Assembly (NCBI GenBank): GCA_002633005.1
Contig: NMRA01000086.1
Location: forward strand, 124,001 to 188,000
Direction: 5' to 3'
Length of the DNA: 64,000 nt
DNA from: Phoronis australis
Lineage: Eukaryota > Phoronida > Phoronidae
Below the pieces are notes generated by a model. That model had not been told where the DNA came from and ran no database searches. It saw only the letters and a list, made by a program, of their open reading frames with translations. This document shows positions 24,201 to 39,200 of this stretch, in pieces. Both the position numbers and the translations under genes were made by a program. Each line of letters starts with the position of its first letter. Position 1 is the stretch's first letter.

Positions 24201-27200
24201 CTTGACATTTAAGGCATCGTCAGTGGTTTATGTCTGTCCAGGCTCTACACCAGAGGTCACTGTTTTTTTCAATGAATAAAATCAACTGATTTCTTAAACC
24301 TTGAACACATGGCAATCAGTGGTAATGTCATTCTGGCCATTTAAATGCTGTCTGTTGGATCAAAGAGTTACAGACGAGGTATTATTGGTTAAACAATGTT
24401 TTTGTATAAGCTTCATTTGTTATTTTTTTGGAATGTAGCTGCATATAATGTTACCTAAATATCCCGACACATTCTCTTGGCAAGAGTTTCCTCAATGAGA
24501 ATGATCAGAGGCTGTGTTTGAAATAGGACATCATACGACATAAAATGGACAACATATGATGTGGTAATTATAGTGCATCACTGTTGGCGTAGCAAGTCAA
24601 CAAGGAAATTTGGGGTTGCGGGAGTGATGTGAATGTGTAGAAATTTACAGAGCAGCCAATTGCAGTGGGTCGTTGCCACAACACTTAAACACTGGTTTCA
24701 TCTTCGCCTTCTGTTAGACTTTTCTTTTCGTCCACTTCAACATTTAAGGCATCGTCGGCAGTTTCTGCCTCTCCACCTTCTACACTAGAGGTCACTTGTT
24801 TCAGGGAGTAAAATCGCCTGATTTCTGCTTGCACCTTGAGCACATGCCGATCAGAAGAAATGTCATCCAGGTCATATTTAAATACCGTCTGCAGGATGTT
24901 TGGTAGTGTTGCGGCTAGCAGTGTGGCAAGTGCCTCCCCTAGACTGGTGATAGAATCCTCACTAAACACATCAATTGTGGTTGCTATGAGGTACAGGAAG
25001 CCAGCTGTGAACAATATTTGTCCAATGGCAGGTAGCTCGTGTTTACTTAGGGGAAACAAGCTGTATAAAACATTGTAATAGAGATCTCGTGGTATGAGTG
25101 GGATGCCGTCCTTCCTGTAGACAACTAATGGATATTCTAAGGTTTCCGTTGTCTTATCATCAGCATCAAAGTTAGACTCTAGGCGTTCATTTTCTTCTTG
25201 ACAGGCATCAAATATTAGCTTCTTGTAATACAGGTATCGGATTTCAACATTGCCTAGAGTTGTATTCAGGAACTGCCATCCTGCTAGAATAATTGATAGA
25301 ATCGGCATCACTTGCAGATAATTCTTGACGGCACCTCTTACGCTATAGACAATTATGAGTCCCACAATTCGAGATGACTCAATAAACACAAACATTGCAA
25401 AAAGTAATCCCATCACAGACACCACCACTCCCAGTAAAATGCCTAGCAATTTTGCAACCTGATGGCGGCCATATTTTTTCACCAGTTGTCGCGTTGTACT
25501 TTCTTCTGGTTTTCTTAAACCTCTCGCAATCATTTCAAGCGGTAGACAATTTACCAAAGGGAAGAAGTTGAGCAAACTGAATACATAGCCAATAAACCAC
25601 AGAATCCTTACCAGTGGTTCCTTAGGGCCACATTTTTCTTGACATTTAAATAACGCCACTAAGTCTCTAAACCAGAAAGACCAAAAATTGGGGTTGATCA
25701 TCAGTGATAATCGGTGAATCATTTTCCGCTGAATCTTTTTTGGGCCTTGATCATAAGTTGTTTTTTGTCTCAGCTTGGGAGGGAGCTTGATGAATCCCAT
25801 ATAGCCATCATCTAGGGCTAGGCGATCAGTCAGCATGTACAATGGTACACCACTGGCGAAAATCACGGCGGTGACACCATAGGCCACCATGGATATGGAC
25901 CAAAACATGTAGTGTGGATTTGAAAAGAAATTTCCCGCATAGAGTTGATCGAAGCTGAATAAATTCAACAGCTGTCCCGTGATGTTCAACTTTCTCTCAA
26001 CATCCACCAAAAACATGACCTCTTCACTGTACTTGAAGTGAACAACCAACAAATAGATATACATAACAATAGGATATAACAAGATGAAGAAAAGCAGTCG
26101 TCTTATCACTCCAATCACAGCATTGTCGGAATTCATGAGTAGCAGAAACTTGAGCGGACGTGTTATTCGTACTGGAATATCTTTATTGTAAGGTATGTAC
26201 TGGATTCCCTTGTTGACTTCTGCCTTGATCGGTGATGATGTACAGGGCTCAGACCATAGGGGCTCTATCGGCGAAATTGGCTCATTGGCCTCAGACTCAT
26301 TATTTGGGTCTTTACTTTTCAATTTTGTCGGTGTTGTATCAGTTGCACCTTGTTCTTCATGTGTGCTCTGCGTTTTTACGTACTTTGGAAAGTCTACTCC
26401 ATCAAATCCTTTAATGCTTCTGCTTCGAAGTTCTAATTTGTCTAGTTTTTTGTTGGCAATGCTTTTCTTTTTTCTCAGAATGCCATTCGATTCCAGTATG
26501 AAAATCTCTTTTGGCTTGGTAAAGAGGGCAGAAAGTAACAATGGACTGAGTAAAAACACTAATATGTATACCATGATCACAAACCAGTCGTCAGTATACA
26601 ATTCTACATAGTGCCCACATTTCGGAGCCACATGAAAACTACAACAATATGGTTGCGTGTAGTAGAAGTTATGTGGGGTTTTGGCCAACTTGTGATAGCA
26701 TAATGATGAGTTTGGATATATATATGACCCTAGACTATATTGCAAAACGCTCATCAGATGTCTTATTGACTTAATTTTCATGGTACCATTACTTCTCTCA
26801 TTGCACTTAGTGGTTAAGTTCAATGTTAAGTAGCCGACATCACTCGTCAGCATGCCAAGGGAATAGAACTCAAATCGAAAATCTATCTTTAACAGTTTTA
26901 TACCTTCGCTCTTCCAAATCCAAATCCACTTTTTTTTCTCCAGGATGTCTTGAAAACGTGCTTCTGGAAAAATCACTTCATCGGGGAAGTTTAGTGTCAC
27001 ATGAACTATACTGTATTTGTTCTCAAGAATGAGATCCTGTAGAGCCTCTTCAGACTTGTTGGTTACTTTATATCGACATAACATGTTCTCAAGTTTGTAA
27101 GTAGATTCACTGTCATCTTTTACGTATTTTGAATCTTTAAACAAACCTCTACCCCTTTGGCTGTATGCCTCTCTCTGTAACTGCATCATCAGTAAAATCA

Positions 27201-30200
27201 AGAAAATTGTTCTAGCATACATTGTGTGCAGATATCTTGCCTCTCTGTTGCAGTAGTGTTAGCAGTAGTTTCAGCTTGCGCTGTAGCTCTCAGTATGTCT
27301 GAAAATATAGAATAAACTGGTCATTTTCGGACTATCTTTTTTTTTTAACAAAAATCATGTGAGTTAAGTCGCAAAAGATTTAAATTATTTTTGTACAAGT
27401 ATTCTGATGAAGTGTATCAGGCTATGATGATGTGCATTATGATGATCCAGAATGATTCACAGCAAATGGATGTTATCTTGTGGCAACTGACCTATACCAG
27501 ACTTCCCACCCCCTTGCGAAAATTCACGTGGCACCCAACAAACAAACAAGATATCGGAGGCAAATATACCGTCGTTGAACGATGTTCCTGATGGAATCGA
27601 TGAGTGTTTATTGGATTATCCAAAAAGGCTGTGACAAAGACAACAGGTGGTGCTTTTTAGCAGAGATTCGTACGTTCTTGTATGAGAATTTGTAAAGGCA
27701 AGGATGAAAAAATAAGTATTTGAGGAAAAGTACTTCGGAGTCAGCAAAAATCCGAAGAACCCCAAACGGTTCACATTCACTTGACAAATGGTAAGGTCAT
27801 TGATGCGATATGTTCATATAAAGCTGGGTATGTACCTTAAAGTTGTAATTATCTGTATGATGCCATAGATGTCAGGATACTTTGAACAAAACCAATGAAA
27901 ATTCACCGATGGTTTTATTCTGCCATCTGCTTAATTCCGCCAAATGAAAAGTAGATCTCCGAGTAAAGTAGGTCGAGTCGATAGCACTGTGTATGCTTTT
28001 CTAATCTTTGAGCGAAATATTTTGATTTAAAAACTCTTGGTTCATACCTCAGGTACACACTCGTCTCGTCCTAGACAGTTGGCGCAGGTATGTCTGGGGC
28101 TGTGTCCATGTCAAATCAATATGTGGAAATGGCCGTAATTCTAATTCTTTTTTAAAGCTTCATAAATCCAAGTATCATGTTTGAACAACTACAAAATGAG
28201 CTCTCTGTAACTCTACAGGCAAAGTGTAAACTAGAGTTTCTCGACGAAAAGTTATTTAACTGTTTATTTTTTCTAAACAGCAGCTCGAACAAAGCTTTGA
28301 GTTCAGTAATCCAGTGCCCCTTCTGTGCCGATTGAATCTGTCAATTTTGAGTTCAGTTGAATGCTAGCCTTCGGGTATATCAATAACAAAAAATGTTCCT
28401 CACTTTTGCTACGAAAGAAAACAATGTCAATTCAGACAAAATAAATGAAAAATGTCCTTAAAAACAACAATGACTAATGCTGGGTCCAGCAGGTGCCAAG
28501 GCAAAAGGGACCGAACGAGTGCAACAAGGGGGGTGTCAAAATCAAATAGGCTTACAATATAGCTAACAAACTGAAAAGTACGTAGTTTGGAACAAGTGTA
28601 TTAATTTGTGTCTAGCCTTCGAGTAATCAAGTAACATTGCCAAGTTCATCTGCTCGTGTGGCCGTCCACACAGTTTGGTCCATCGTTTACACCTTCAACA
28701 TCACCTTTCCAGTTAGCAGATGTCCAAAAAGCGACTGGATAATATTCTCGAGCTGCATAACAGCACTCAGAAATACACGACATAGGTTCACTGTTTCACC
28801 ATTCTTATAGCACAATTTCTTGAGCTATAAACTAAAATAAGCTTTACCCGACAACATGTTGTTTGTTGGGTAAAATGGTGGCTTGGAAACACAGACGACG
28901 GTGTGTCAAGAATGCTATGTTCTGATTGGTCAGTTAAGCTGACAGTCAAAATCTTGACGATAGGTCAATTGCTATTTCATTATGGCAATTGGTTAGATGG
29001 ATACTCTTAGCTTAGACTTTGTTCGGATAATGGCTGCCTACACAGACATGCTGTACTATTGTGGACGTGAAGGCTAGCAGCAATGTTGCACGAACTGTTC
29101 AAGTTGTATCTTGTAAAGTGATTTGTGCTATTTGAAAAAGGTAAAATTTAACTTTGGATATTTACCATTATAAAACTAGTCTCAATATGTTCCTTGTTAA
29201 GATTGAGGTTAAGCACCCACATTTGGGTAAGCACCCACCCCCAACTTCTTGAAATTTCCAATTTAGATTTCTATCTCTCCACGGTTCCCATAGGCCTGCC
29301 AAAAATGAATGTAAGTGCCCATTGCGTTAACCTGAATGTTTAAGGTAAATACCATGGTGTTAACATGGACAAAAACATGTGGCTCTAATTCCCATCGTAA
29401 GTTATGAATAAGACACATATTGTCAATGGACCTGTAATGGATATTAACTAAACGACAACAGGGTTCAACACTTAGAGAACATTGGTTGAATAAGTAACAT
29501 AGCAATATTAAGCTGCTTTCTACCTCTTTTGATGTCCAAAAGCACTTAAGCCCTTTGTGCTGTCAACTTAATTCAGAACTCCTCAATTCTTTCCCAAGTC
29601 CAACCTTGATTTCATCTAAATTGTAGTCATATTCTCTGCAAAAACATTTACAAATGTATTTTTATCCACTTGCTGAGCCAACTCTCAATGTGTTTATAAA
29701 ACCAGTATACCAGGGCCGCACTTTGTCAAAGATTTTATCACCCGGTCATAGCTAAGACTGTACTGGCAAACGCCACTTTGAACTTTTTAAAAGAGTGGAA
29801 ATGTTGGAACTGATGTAAAGTTAGTAATTTTTCAGACTTCACTAGCCAGTTTAATGAACTGTCTGATAATTAAAAGTGGCTAAGATTGGACTGACCTTAA
29901 TGAAACAGGCCCAACCTATCTGCTCATTAGCAGATTTGAAAGTTCACATGCGAACATTAACATAGGTTGTCAAAATTAACCACTATTTGCAATGGTTTTC
30001 AGTACATTCAAAAGTGGCCTATATATGAAAGCAGAACAGGTTGAACATGCGCTGGTTTGCCTATGACATTTGTCCTTAAGCATTAATTTATGGACATGCA
30101 TGACCAATGATCAGCTAATTTTGATGTGAAACTGCAGTAGCCAGACGGGTGTCCTAGGACAGAGGTGATCCTGCATTTTAAGGGGCGTCTAAATTACCGG

Positions 30201-33200
30201 AGGTAATTGAGAACCATACTTTCTGCAGCTGCCACTGAGTAAAAGGCAGCATTATTCAGTGGAAGGAGTACGTTATCATCTTTTCTGGTTAATTTAGACA
30301 TGTAAAATACAGGATAATACACCCCCTAGGGTATATCTTCTACATGAAGATTTTGAGGGTGCATGCAGTTAAATCGCATTTAAAATCTGGAGCAATTAAG
30401 GCAAATACGTGGGAAACAGGTAGAGACCATTCCAGGTTGTGTTGTGCTTTACCTGACATGACTGAAGATATTGCAGATATTGGTAAAAGTTGAGTAAACC
30501 TAGTCCCGCTTCAAAATGGCTTCCAGTTTCACTGAATAACGTGCATTGCAGTTTTTCAGTGAAAAATGGCTCTCGGCAGCCATTTTGAAGAGGGTCCCGT
30601 TTACTCCACTTTTACCCAGACATTTGCACTTATTCCTTGGTTGTTATTTTGAATTCATAATCCTCATTGAATAAATGCCATGATGGGAATGCTCAAATTT
30701 TATCCATTTCCCACTGACAATGCTTTGAAAATTGTTCCATTACAGGTCTAGTTGACCTATACCTCTTACTGGTACCTCGTCATCTTGATGAAGCATGCAA
30801 ACAACATTATTCCAGACAGCTACATAACATGCAGGCTGTGATGCTCTTGTGTTCATGTAATGGCTGCTAGTGTTCACAGGCAATAACACATGTTATCAAG
30901 TATATAAATAAACCTCCCAGGGAGATTGACCTTTTTACCTGACCTCTGTGCTTTCTAAGCCTTCATGCATTGTGTACATTCTGGTGTAAGGGCTGCACCT
31001 GCACTTAACGGATGATATAACAGCTTGGAAATCTGATGGTGCTTGCTTTTACTATGAATGAAATAGTCTTTCACCTATTTCTCAACCCAAGATTACCAGC
31101 ACTATAGCTTTCAGGCCACTTAGTCCAATAATATCATTTGGTAATTTCACTTAGCTTTTTTCACATTGCAATTAAATTTCTGGTATTTATTTTGCTAAAA
31201 TTTCGGTATGTTCCTGCCTGTAGATAGTACCTTGCATTCTTTCCTATGAAAAAGTCTTTTCACTGTAGAGCACACTATATGGTAGACAAGCAAAATTTTA
31301 GTTTTCCCTTTTTTCAAAAGACTAAGTGCCAAATCATGGTTTTACCATGTTAAAGTTCTTAACCATAACTCCAATCAAACATTATTTGGAAAAATGTGGA
31401 CATTGATGACTAGGTTTAAACACCTTGAAAATTGAAGATCAATGTTAAATTTTGGCAATTAATATTTTTATGTACATAAATTAGTGAGGTTTCACCACAA
31501 CTTAGATATAGTAATTATTGGTACATTATGCGTACAAGATGTACTGCTCGATGGATGTGCTATGTATTTAATCTGATTTCCCATGCTTTTCATCATTGAG
31601 GCTGATATATTAGATCATGTGTATATCATATCGATCTTCGATCCAAAAAAATAAGTATTTATAAACATGTAATATTGTAAAATATGGCATGACTAATTTC
31701 AGAACTCACTGGTTACTCTCAAAGACCTTTCCCACTGCTTCAGAAGCAATACCAAAGCTTCGGTCAGTGGGAACATTTAACTTCGGTCTTTTATCGAAGT
31801 TAATAGTGCTAGTTAACTCTGAAGTTTAGAGGTGGATTGAACAGCGAAGTGTCGGCGCTTCCCTTTAAGGAGAACCCTTAAAGTCCTTGTTGCAAACTGC
31901 CCATGTGATTCTAGTATCGGAAAATACTTACTACATAAAATCTTATTTTCGACACCCTTTCTTTACATTCTTTTCGCCTTTCTTGCCAAAAGCGATTTTT
32001 CAACCGTATTTGACCCTTTTCTTTGAGCGTATGATTACGGGTTGTCATCGGTTATTTCCGTACCCACATTTCCGGCTCATCAGTTCAGGAACTTGTCCTG
32101 AACGCCTTTTTTTCCTTGTAACTGAATGTGCTATGGCTTGCTCGAAAAGTCTTCATTATATTGTTTTATTAGTAATATATCGTGATTCGTTTGCATATGT
32201 AGTGTATTTATAGTTTGTAGTTTGTGGTCGTTGATTTTTTTTTGGAATGTTACGCGTACTTAGTATGTTAAAATAGCATTGGTGTTTAGTTCCTTACGTA
32301 GGCCGGTCGAACCTAGGAACCAATATGGGTCGAACCTATTTTTTGCAGTTTTATTTTTTCCTCGTTTTGAAATAGTACTTTGCTATCATCGGAAAGGTAG
32401 TACATTCTACTCAGTAAAAATCGAAAAAGTATCAAAATCGGGGCAAGCACTGTAAAGTTATTGCAGGTTTTGTGGCGCAATTTGGGTCACTTTGTTTGGA
32501 TCGCGTCGGCCATATTGAAGGACAGCGGGATGAGTTACGAGTTTAAAACTTTGTGTAAATTGTTTTCGCCAACAAATTACGGTGACATTTAGTTAGACAT
32601 AACTTTACTTACTATTCTGCACGATTTAGCAGTGTTCACCAAATTTCAGCCTCGCAGTTGTTACTCATTAAGTGATAAATGTGCTCACAATTCCCGTAGG
32701 ACTTCGTCTCATTTCTGGCGGCACCTACAATGTCGACTTTTGCTGAACTGAAAGGCATGTTCAATCGGCTACTTTGTAATTTGTGAAGATTTAACGTTGA
32801 TACATTTTGACAAACGTTGCTACAAAAAAGAAACTCTGCTCAATTTTCGTGTTTTTTGTGTTTGTGGCCAGCGACCAGTTAGGCCTAAGGGTAGTCTTGG
32901 CGCAAAGCTGCCTCCTGTTCAGTAACGCTGAGACCTCGCTAAAAAGCAAGACTTCGCGAGAATACGTGAGATTTTGCTGTGAATTTTGAATAAGAGCACG
33001 TGACTTTGACTAGGTTTTAGCTAGGTCCTAGCGTAGGTCCTAGCGTCTACTGAACGCACGCCTGTATAGGCCTACTAACAAGCTGTATTTTGACTATAGT
33101 CTTCACTGGTTGCTGGTGACTGAGGCTAACTAAAGTCTGCCGCGGCAGTGTTACACAGGACTAACCAGCCCGTAATTTCATGCAAGTATCTGAAACTACC

Positions 33201-36200
33201 CTTGAATATATGCAGCATTTATCATTTGACCATTTTACTTCGACAAAACAGCTTGCAACCGCATGCATTTACCGTTCGCCAGTGTCTGGTCTCGATCCGC
33301 ACCGGGTCCGATAGGCTGCGGTCCCGAGTCTGGCAAAATAATTTCTGTCAAAATTTATTCGCCACATTTCTTCAGCAAATTCGATAAAATTGTCTGTAGT
33401 TTGATTTTATTAAAATTAAGGCGCGCTGTCGATCATTTTATCCCCGTTTGCTGGCTGGTAACAGTACAGGCACTGCTCGAGTCGCACTGACGGCGTTTTC
33501 TCGGCCTGGGTTCCTGAATGAATTGTACTTCCGGGTTCGCGGCAAGTTCAAAATGGCGGTGTTTCTTCGGGTGCGAATCGTGAGTGGCGCGTTCATTTAA
33601 ACTGTTTTCGAGTACGGATGGTGTATTAGTTATGGGGTAGGTACTTCTTGGATCCTTATAACATCTTCTAACCATGTAATTACAACGCGTGAGAGAAGGA
33701 CTTTAACTACAATGCCATTGGAGTTATCAGAGATGTCACTGCATTTGCCAACAGCGGGTGGTAACTGGTTAATATTTGTTAATATTTTGTCCCAATAATT
33801 TTAATTTCAGCAGTAGAAGCATTCTGTTTCAATTTGTCCACGTGCTCACTGGATTCCTTCCTTAAAAAAATCGCTGAACATTTTGTGTATGCAAAACAAG
33901 TTCCAGCCAAACATCACACTGCCCTTACATGGATCTGCTGCTAGCAACAAGACTCCAATTTTCTGTTAAATGTTGTCAAATGTCGTAGCTCATTGTACAA
34001 GTCAAGGTCATATTGACGCTGCCTTGCGATAACTTCCTTGAACTATACTCCGAAGTTGATGTGAAACACTAATGCTCAACTTCGAGGTAAACCACAGTTA
34101 ACACTGAAGCTTCAATTGTAGCAATTAATTAAAGCCATCTTTGTGGCTCAAGTCAGTGGGCAGAACATGTGTAAAAGGTACCGGAATAGCTATAACCAAC
34201 TCAAGTCGAACAAGTTTAAAGCAGGTTGTTTCCAGCAGTATTAAGTCTTAGCTGATAGTATAGACTCACATCATAGGGAAGGGATGTATACATGGTTCCT
34301 GTGTCTATTTTTGTCATCGATATTTCTCACTAGTGATACATTACACGCGATTACTAGTATGGCCAAGCAAATCCGAAATGGCATTTGGAAGGAGAGCGAA
34401 ACAATCATGCTGCTTGAGGTGTGGAGGGACGTCAGTGACCTTACAAGGGTGGCAGGAATCTTCACTGGAACATAGAAATCTTTCAGTATTGATACTAGCC
34501 AACTTATAACATAAGTAAGGGTACTAGACGCGTATTTTGAAATATCCATGAAAAGAATCTTACGTTGACACCCTAGCCAGTGGAGATTGGGCAACTTGAT
34601 TGGTTTGTGTACCACAGAATCTGCTGGTTTAGATCAAAGACACAATGCTGTTGTGGTTGATTAAACTGCCTCAGGCTACTGATGTTATTGTTCTCTAGGT
34701 AGTGAGACCACCATAAACACATTTGGGGTTACAATAGTATTTTTAAATTTTCGTTTTGAAAGTTTATAAATAGCATATTTGAATAGTTAATTAATGAATT
34801 TTGAAAATTGGACAAGAAATGTAACTTTTACATTATAGAACTTTTGTGTTACGTTGCAATCATAACATGTTCCTCATTAATTCTGCTGGGTGTGTTATAT
34901 AATTGGGCCAATTACCAAACCACCAAGCAGCAGTTGGATTTCGAGATAAGCCAAGTGTCGTCCTGCATTTGTTGGCATAGGAAATATTAGCTTCCATGGC
35001 GCATAACAGTGTAGCAGTGCGAAGGTTTACCCTGGTATATGTTGCCACACCCAAGCCATGTGGAATGCTAGCCGATCACCTGTATATATACTATTGAGCA
35101 AGCACATTGAAAGATGGTTCTTTTCCACCATCCCCCAGTTGTCTTTAGAAGTGCAGTTGAAACTGACTTAGTGCAACTCGCACTACCTCTCAAACCGGTA
35201 TCAAAAATGGTCGTCGCGGTATCAACTTGCTCCGTGTCAGTCGTGTTTACTCACATACTTGTGCCGATCAGCTGTTCCATGTTAGTTTCACTGTGACAGC
35301 TGTCTCCCGTGTAAATGCGGCCATTGAATGCTCACCTAGATCCACTCATTATCCGCCAAGTCCACACAGCTCATTTCCATGTCTTTCGTGTTGCTAGCAC
35401 AAGTCTAATCAGATGGAGATTAATTGCAGTGGGAATACTATCCTTATCAGTGAAGCAGCTGAAGTCTCTAATTAGGTGTAAACCTAACCAAATGGGTCCC
35501 CTGTTATGGTTTATAATTTTTGAAAAGGGATATTTTTGTTCTAGATGTGTGTTCAATTAGACTAGTAGTTTTTATGATGCATTGAAACTTCGAGGATACT
35601 TTTGTTTGTAAGGCTGGGCTAAACACTTAAGTACTGCAAGTTAAGTGCAGTTCTAGCAACATATTTATATTCAAGGAGCAGTGTTTCAAATGTTTTTCCC
35701 GTTTCGATAAGTGCAAGACACACTTTGTGGGTTATTAAAGTTTAAGCCGTATGAATTAAATTTAACGCAAACCAATTTTACCAAATGTTGTTCTTACAAT
35801 ATGACATTGATTTTCTTAAACTCACCTTTTGAATTTTTGATAGCGCACCACAAAATAAATGATACCAAACTGGACTTAAAAAAACAAGAAAATACTAAAA
35901 TGTAACTGGTTTATAAGAATTGTCTGCTGATACTCAAAATGAATTACCGTAATCATTCGGGTTAACGCCCATGCTCAGTTAACCGCCCACCCCTACTTTA
36001 GGTGGATTTTCGATTTAACCGCCCACTGCTCAGTTAAGCGCCCCCCTACGATTTTTGAAGATTTCCAGTTAAGCGCCCACCTCTCGGTTAAGCGCCCATC
36101 CCGGACTTTTAAAGAATGAAGATTTAGCGCCCTGTGCTAAGGAAACGGTGATTCCCCGACTTTTACAAAAAGACCGATGATCACAATGAGCGTAACAATG

Positions 36201-39200
36201 CCGCGCCTTCAAGACGGTGGTTTAGCAATGTGAATTACAATACAAGTAAGGAGTTCTTGTCTTGGGTCATGGACTCGCTTCAAAATATAATACTTTAACG
36301 TTTTTGTCACTTTATTTTCTTCCCATGTTTACAAAGTTTAAGAACGGCTCCGGCGTCAAAACCTCCGCTTTCAGCGACTTTGTCTGCCGCACTGAGTTTC
36401 GGTCTGCAGTGCACTAGATAAAATATATATTCGAAAAAATCAGGCCAGACAAATGTGACAATGGTTTTGCCAACCCTCCAAATTCTCTTAAGGTGGGAAG
36501 CTCTCGTATTTTGAAGAAATCTCACAACTCACGGAAAGATTTCAAATTCTCATTTTGATGAATGTAACTGCCGGGTTGTAGAGGACGTGTGGCGACCGAA
36601 GGGACAGTACAAGNNNNNNNNNNNNNNNNNNNNNNNNNNNNNNNNNNNNNNNNNNNNNNNNNNNNNNNNNNNNNNNNNNNNNNNNNNNNNNNNNNNNNNN
36701 NNNNNNNNNNNNNNNNNNNNNNNNNNNNNNNNNNNNNNNNNNNNNNNNNNNNNNNNNNNNNNNNNNNNNNNNNNNNNNNNNNNNNNNNNNNNNNNNNNNN
36801 NNNNNNNNNNNNNNNNNNNNNNNNNNNNNNNNNNNNNNNNNNNNNNNNNNNNNNNNNNNNNNNNNNNNNNNNNNNNNNNNNNNNNNNNNNNNNNNNNNNN
36901 NNNNNNNNNNNNNNNNNNNNNNNNNNNNNNNNNNNNNNNNNNNNNNNNNNNNNNNNNNNNNNNNNNNNNNNNNNNNNNNNNNNNNNNNNNNNNNNNNNNN
37001 NNNNNNNNNNNNNNNNNNNNNNNNNNNNNNNNNNNNNNNNNNNNNNNNNNNNNNNNNNNNNNNNNNNNNNNNNNNNNNNNNNNNNNNNNNNNNNNNNNNN
37101 NNNNNNNNNNNNNNNNNNNNNNNNNNNNNNNNNNNNNNNNNNNNNNNNNNNNNNNNNNNNNNNNNNNNNNNNNNNNNNNNNNNNNNNNNNNNNNNNNNNN
37201 NNNNNNNNNNNNNNNNNNNNNNNNNNNNNNNNNNNNNNNNNNNNNNNNNNNNNNNNNNNNNNNNNNNNNNNNNNNNNNNNNNNNNNNNNNNNNNNNNNNN
37301 NNNNNNNNNNNNNNNNNNNNNNNNNNNNNNNNNNNNNNNNNNNNNNNNNNNNNNNNACACCGATTCTTGTCTTAGGCCTAATTCTTTGCCGAGCATGTTT
37401 GGCGCAACGGCAAGTGAGCAATGCCGGGCGGTCGAGATAAAACAGCTAGCCGCAGAACCATACGCTGAAAATGTCATTGAGTCACAGAGTGTCGACTATA
37501 AACATCCTAAACACAAAAAACATCTGAATTGAGTTTTTCAAACTTTTATTACAACTCATTTTAAAACTGCTCTCAGACTATGAACTTGGCAGCTCAGTAC
37601 GAGACTGCAACCATAAATTTGATGTCTGCTGTGACCTCTGCAACACGTGAAGCTTGCACGCGCGCACTTTAACAAGGTCAAATAGTTGCAATCCAAGTAG
37701 AGGCTGCGTGGTCACTGGTCGTCTGCGCTCTAGAGGGCAAAGTAACAAGACCGCAGGACGCCACGGGGCTATTACTCAGTAATTCTGTAAATTTAACAGT
37801 GAATAACTAATCTGACGGCAAGAGAATCTTTGTTGGGATCATCCGCTGTTATGACATTTTTCTCGTCATGTGGCGACGTGACGATAACGCTCTTTGAAAA
37901 GTACTACGCGTTCCGAGTACGAGGTAAGATTAACCGCCCAGGGCGGTTGCCTGTCGTAATAAGCGCCCATGTTCGGTTAACCGCCCACCCTGGATTTCTT
38001 GAAATTTCACGTTTAAGCGCCCATGTCTGGTTAACCGCCCACCCCCGATTTTTTGGGTTTGCCAATTTAACCGCCCAGGGCGTTAACCCGAACGATTACG
38101 GTAAACTGTTTTTTGGCGATGTCAATGTACCAACCTGTGTCATTTGTGGTAAAAATTCTCAAATTCATGACAGTAAAAAATTAATTACTTTGCTCAACGC
38201 TGGAGCTTAATCACCAGAATGACATGGCAAAATTAACGTGTTCGAAATTCTAGGTTTAATGCAGTACGATACAGTCTACACATGTTTGAATATGCCTTTT
38301 ATATAGTTTGTAACACATCACAAGTCAGAAAACATCGCCCAATTTGAGCGAGCGTGGTTTGGTACCGCAGTTACAAACCAATACATCAGTGTGAGCAGGT
38401 AAAAACACCCTTGGAATATTGAACAGTCGCGTAGTTCTGTGATCGCTATTGATTGTTCAACTCACGATCAGCTATAAGTATTAAGTCCGTTATAAAACGT
38501 AACAAGACGAATGTTTCTGCTAATTCTTATGTTCAGCTTAACAAACTTTGTGATGGAAAAACATTCATTTTTCATGTAAGATGTCCTGATGATGATCCAA
38601 TTACAAAATCTCCGACAATATTGCACTGCGACACTGGTTGGTCCACTGTTTGTGTACAAGTTTCTGGCAGACAATTGTAACAGCTTGTTTCAATGGACGT
38701 CTCATTTTTTATAATTGCAAAAAGACAGCAAACAGGAAAATTGCAACCGTTTTAATTGGCAAAGAAGACCTGGTGAGGACTTGTTTTTCAGCTGAGGAGT
38801 TTTAAGTTGTGAAGAAATTCTCAAGCTCTTGTTTCCAGAAGTGGGTGTGTGCATATGTATGAGTCATCTGTCAATCACATGATGCTGCCAATTGTAACAT
38901 ATACTCCAGCGAGTGTGATAGCTTACATGTGTAGACCACTCCAAAGCCACACAGCGACAGTCCTAAATAAAAGAGTATACTGCCTTGATTCTGTTAAGTA
39001 CGCACGCGTTTACTTGACAATGAGTTTAGACCTCCGGTGGTTTTGAAAGAACTGATCCTTTACAATATTCCCCAGGCCTAATGTTCCCAACTCCTGATAT
39101 TCTCTTATTCCGGTGTTTCCTCTGCTGAATGTTCCTTAGGCAAGATGTTCCATGCCCGTAGCCAGCTATTGCAACTGTAAGTTGGTAGGTGTAACATTGT

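Larger units (their letters stand above)
23816..24690. repeat. Tandem duplication (period about 545 bp) at the 3' end of membrane gene 1
   Basis: GAGTTACAGttGAGGTATTATTGGTTAAACAAT at 23816 is repeated at 24365 with the following about 320 bp. The unit carries gene-3'-end coding sequence plus 3' flank. Confidence 0.85.

Noticed and set aside
26195-26611. 138-codon plus-strand frame inside membrane gene 1
   Set aside because: Shadow of the conserved minus-strand coding region; not kept in paralogs.
36522-37477. Long open frames of 260-311 residues on both strands
   Set aside because: They consist almost entirely of the N gap.
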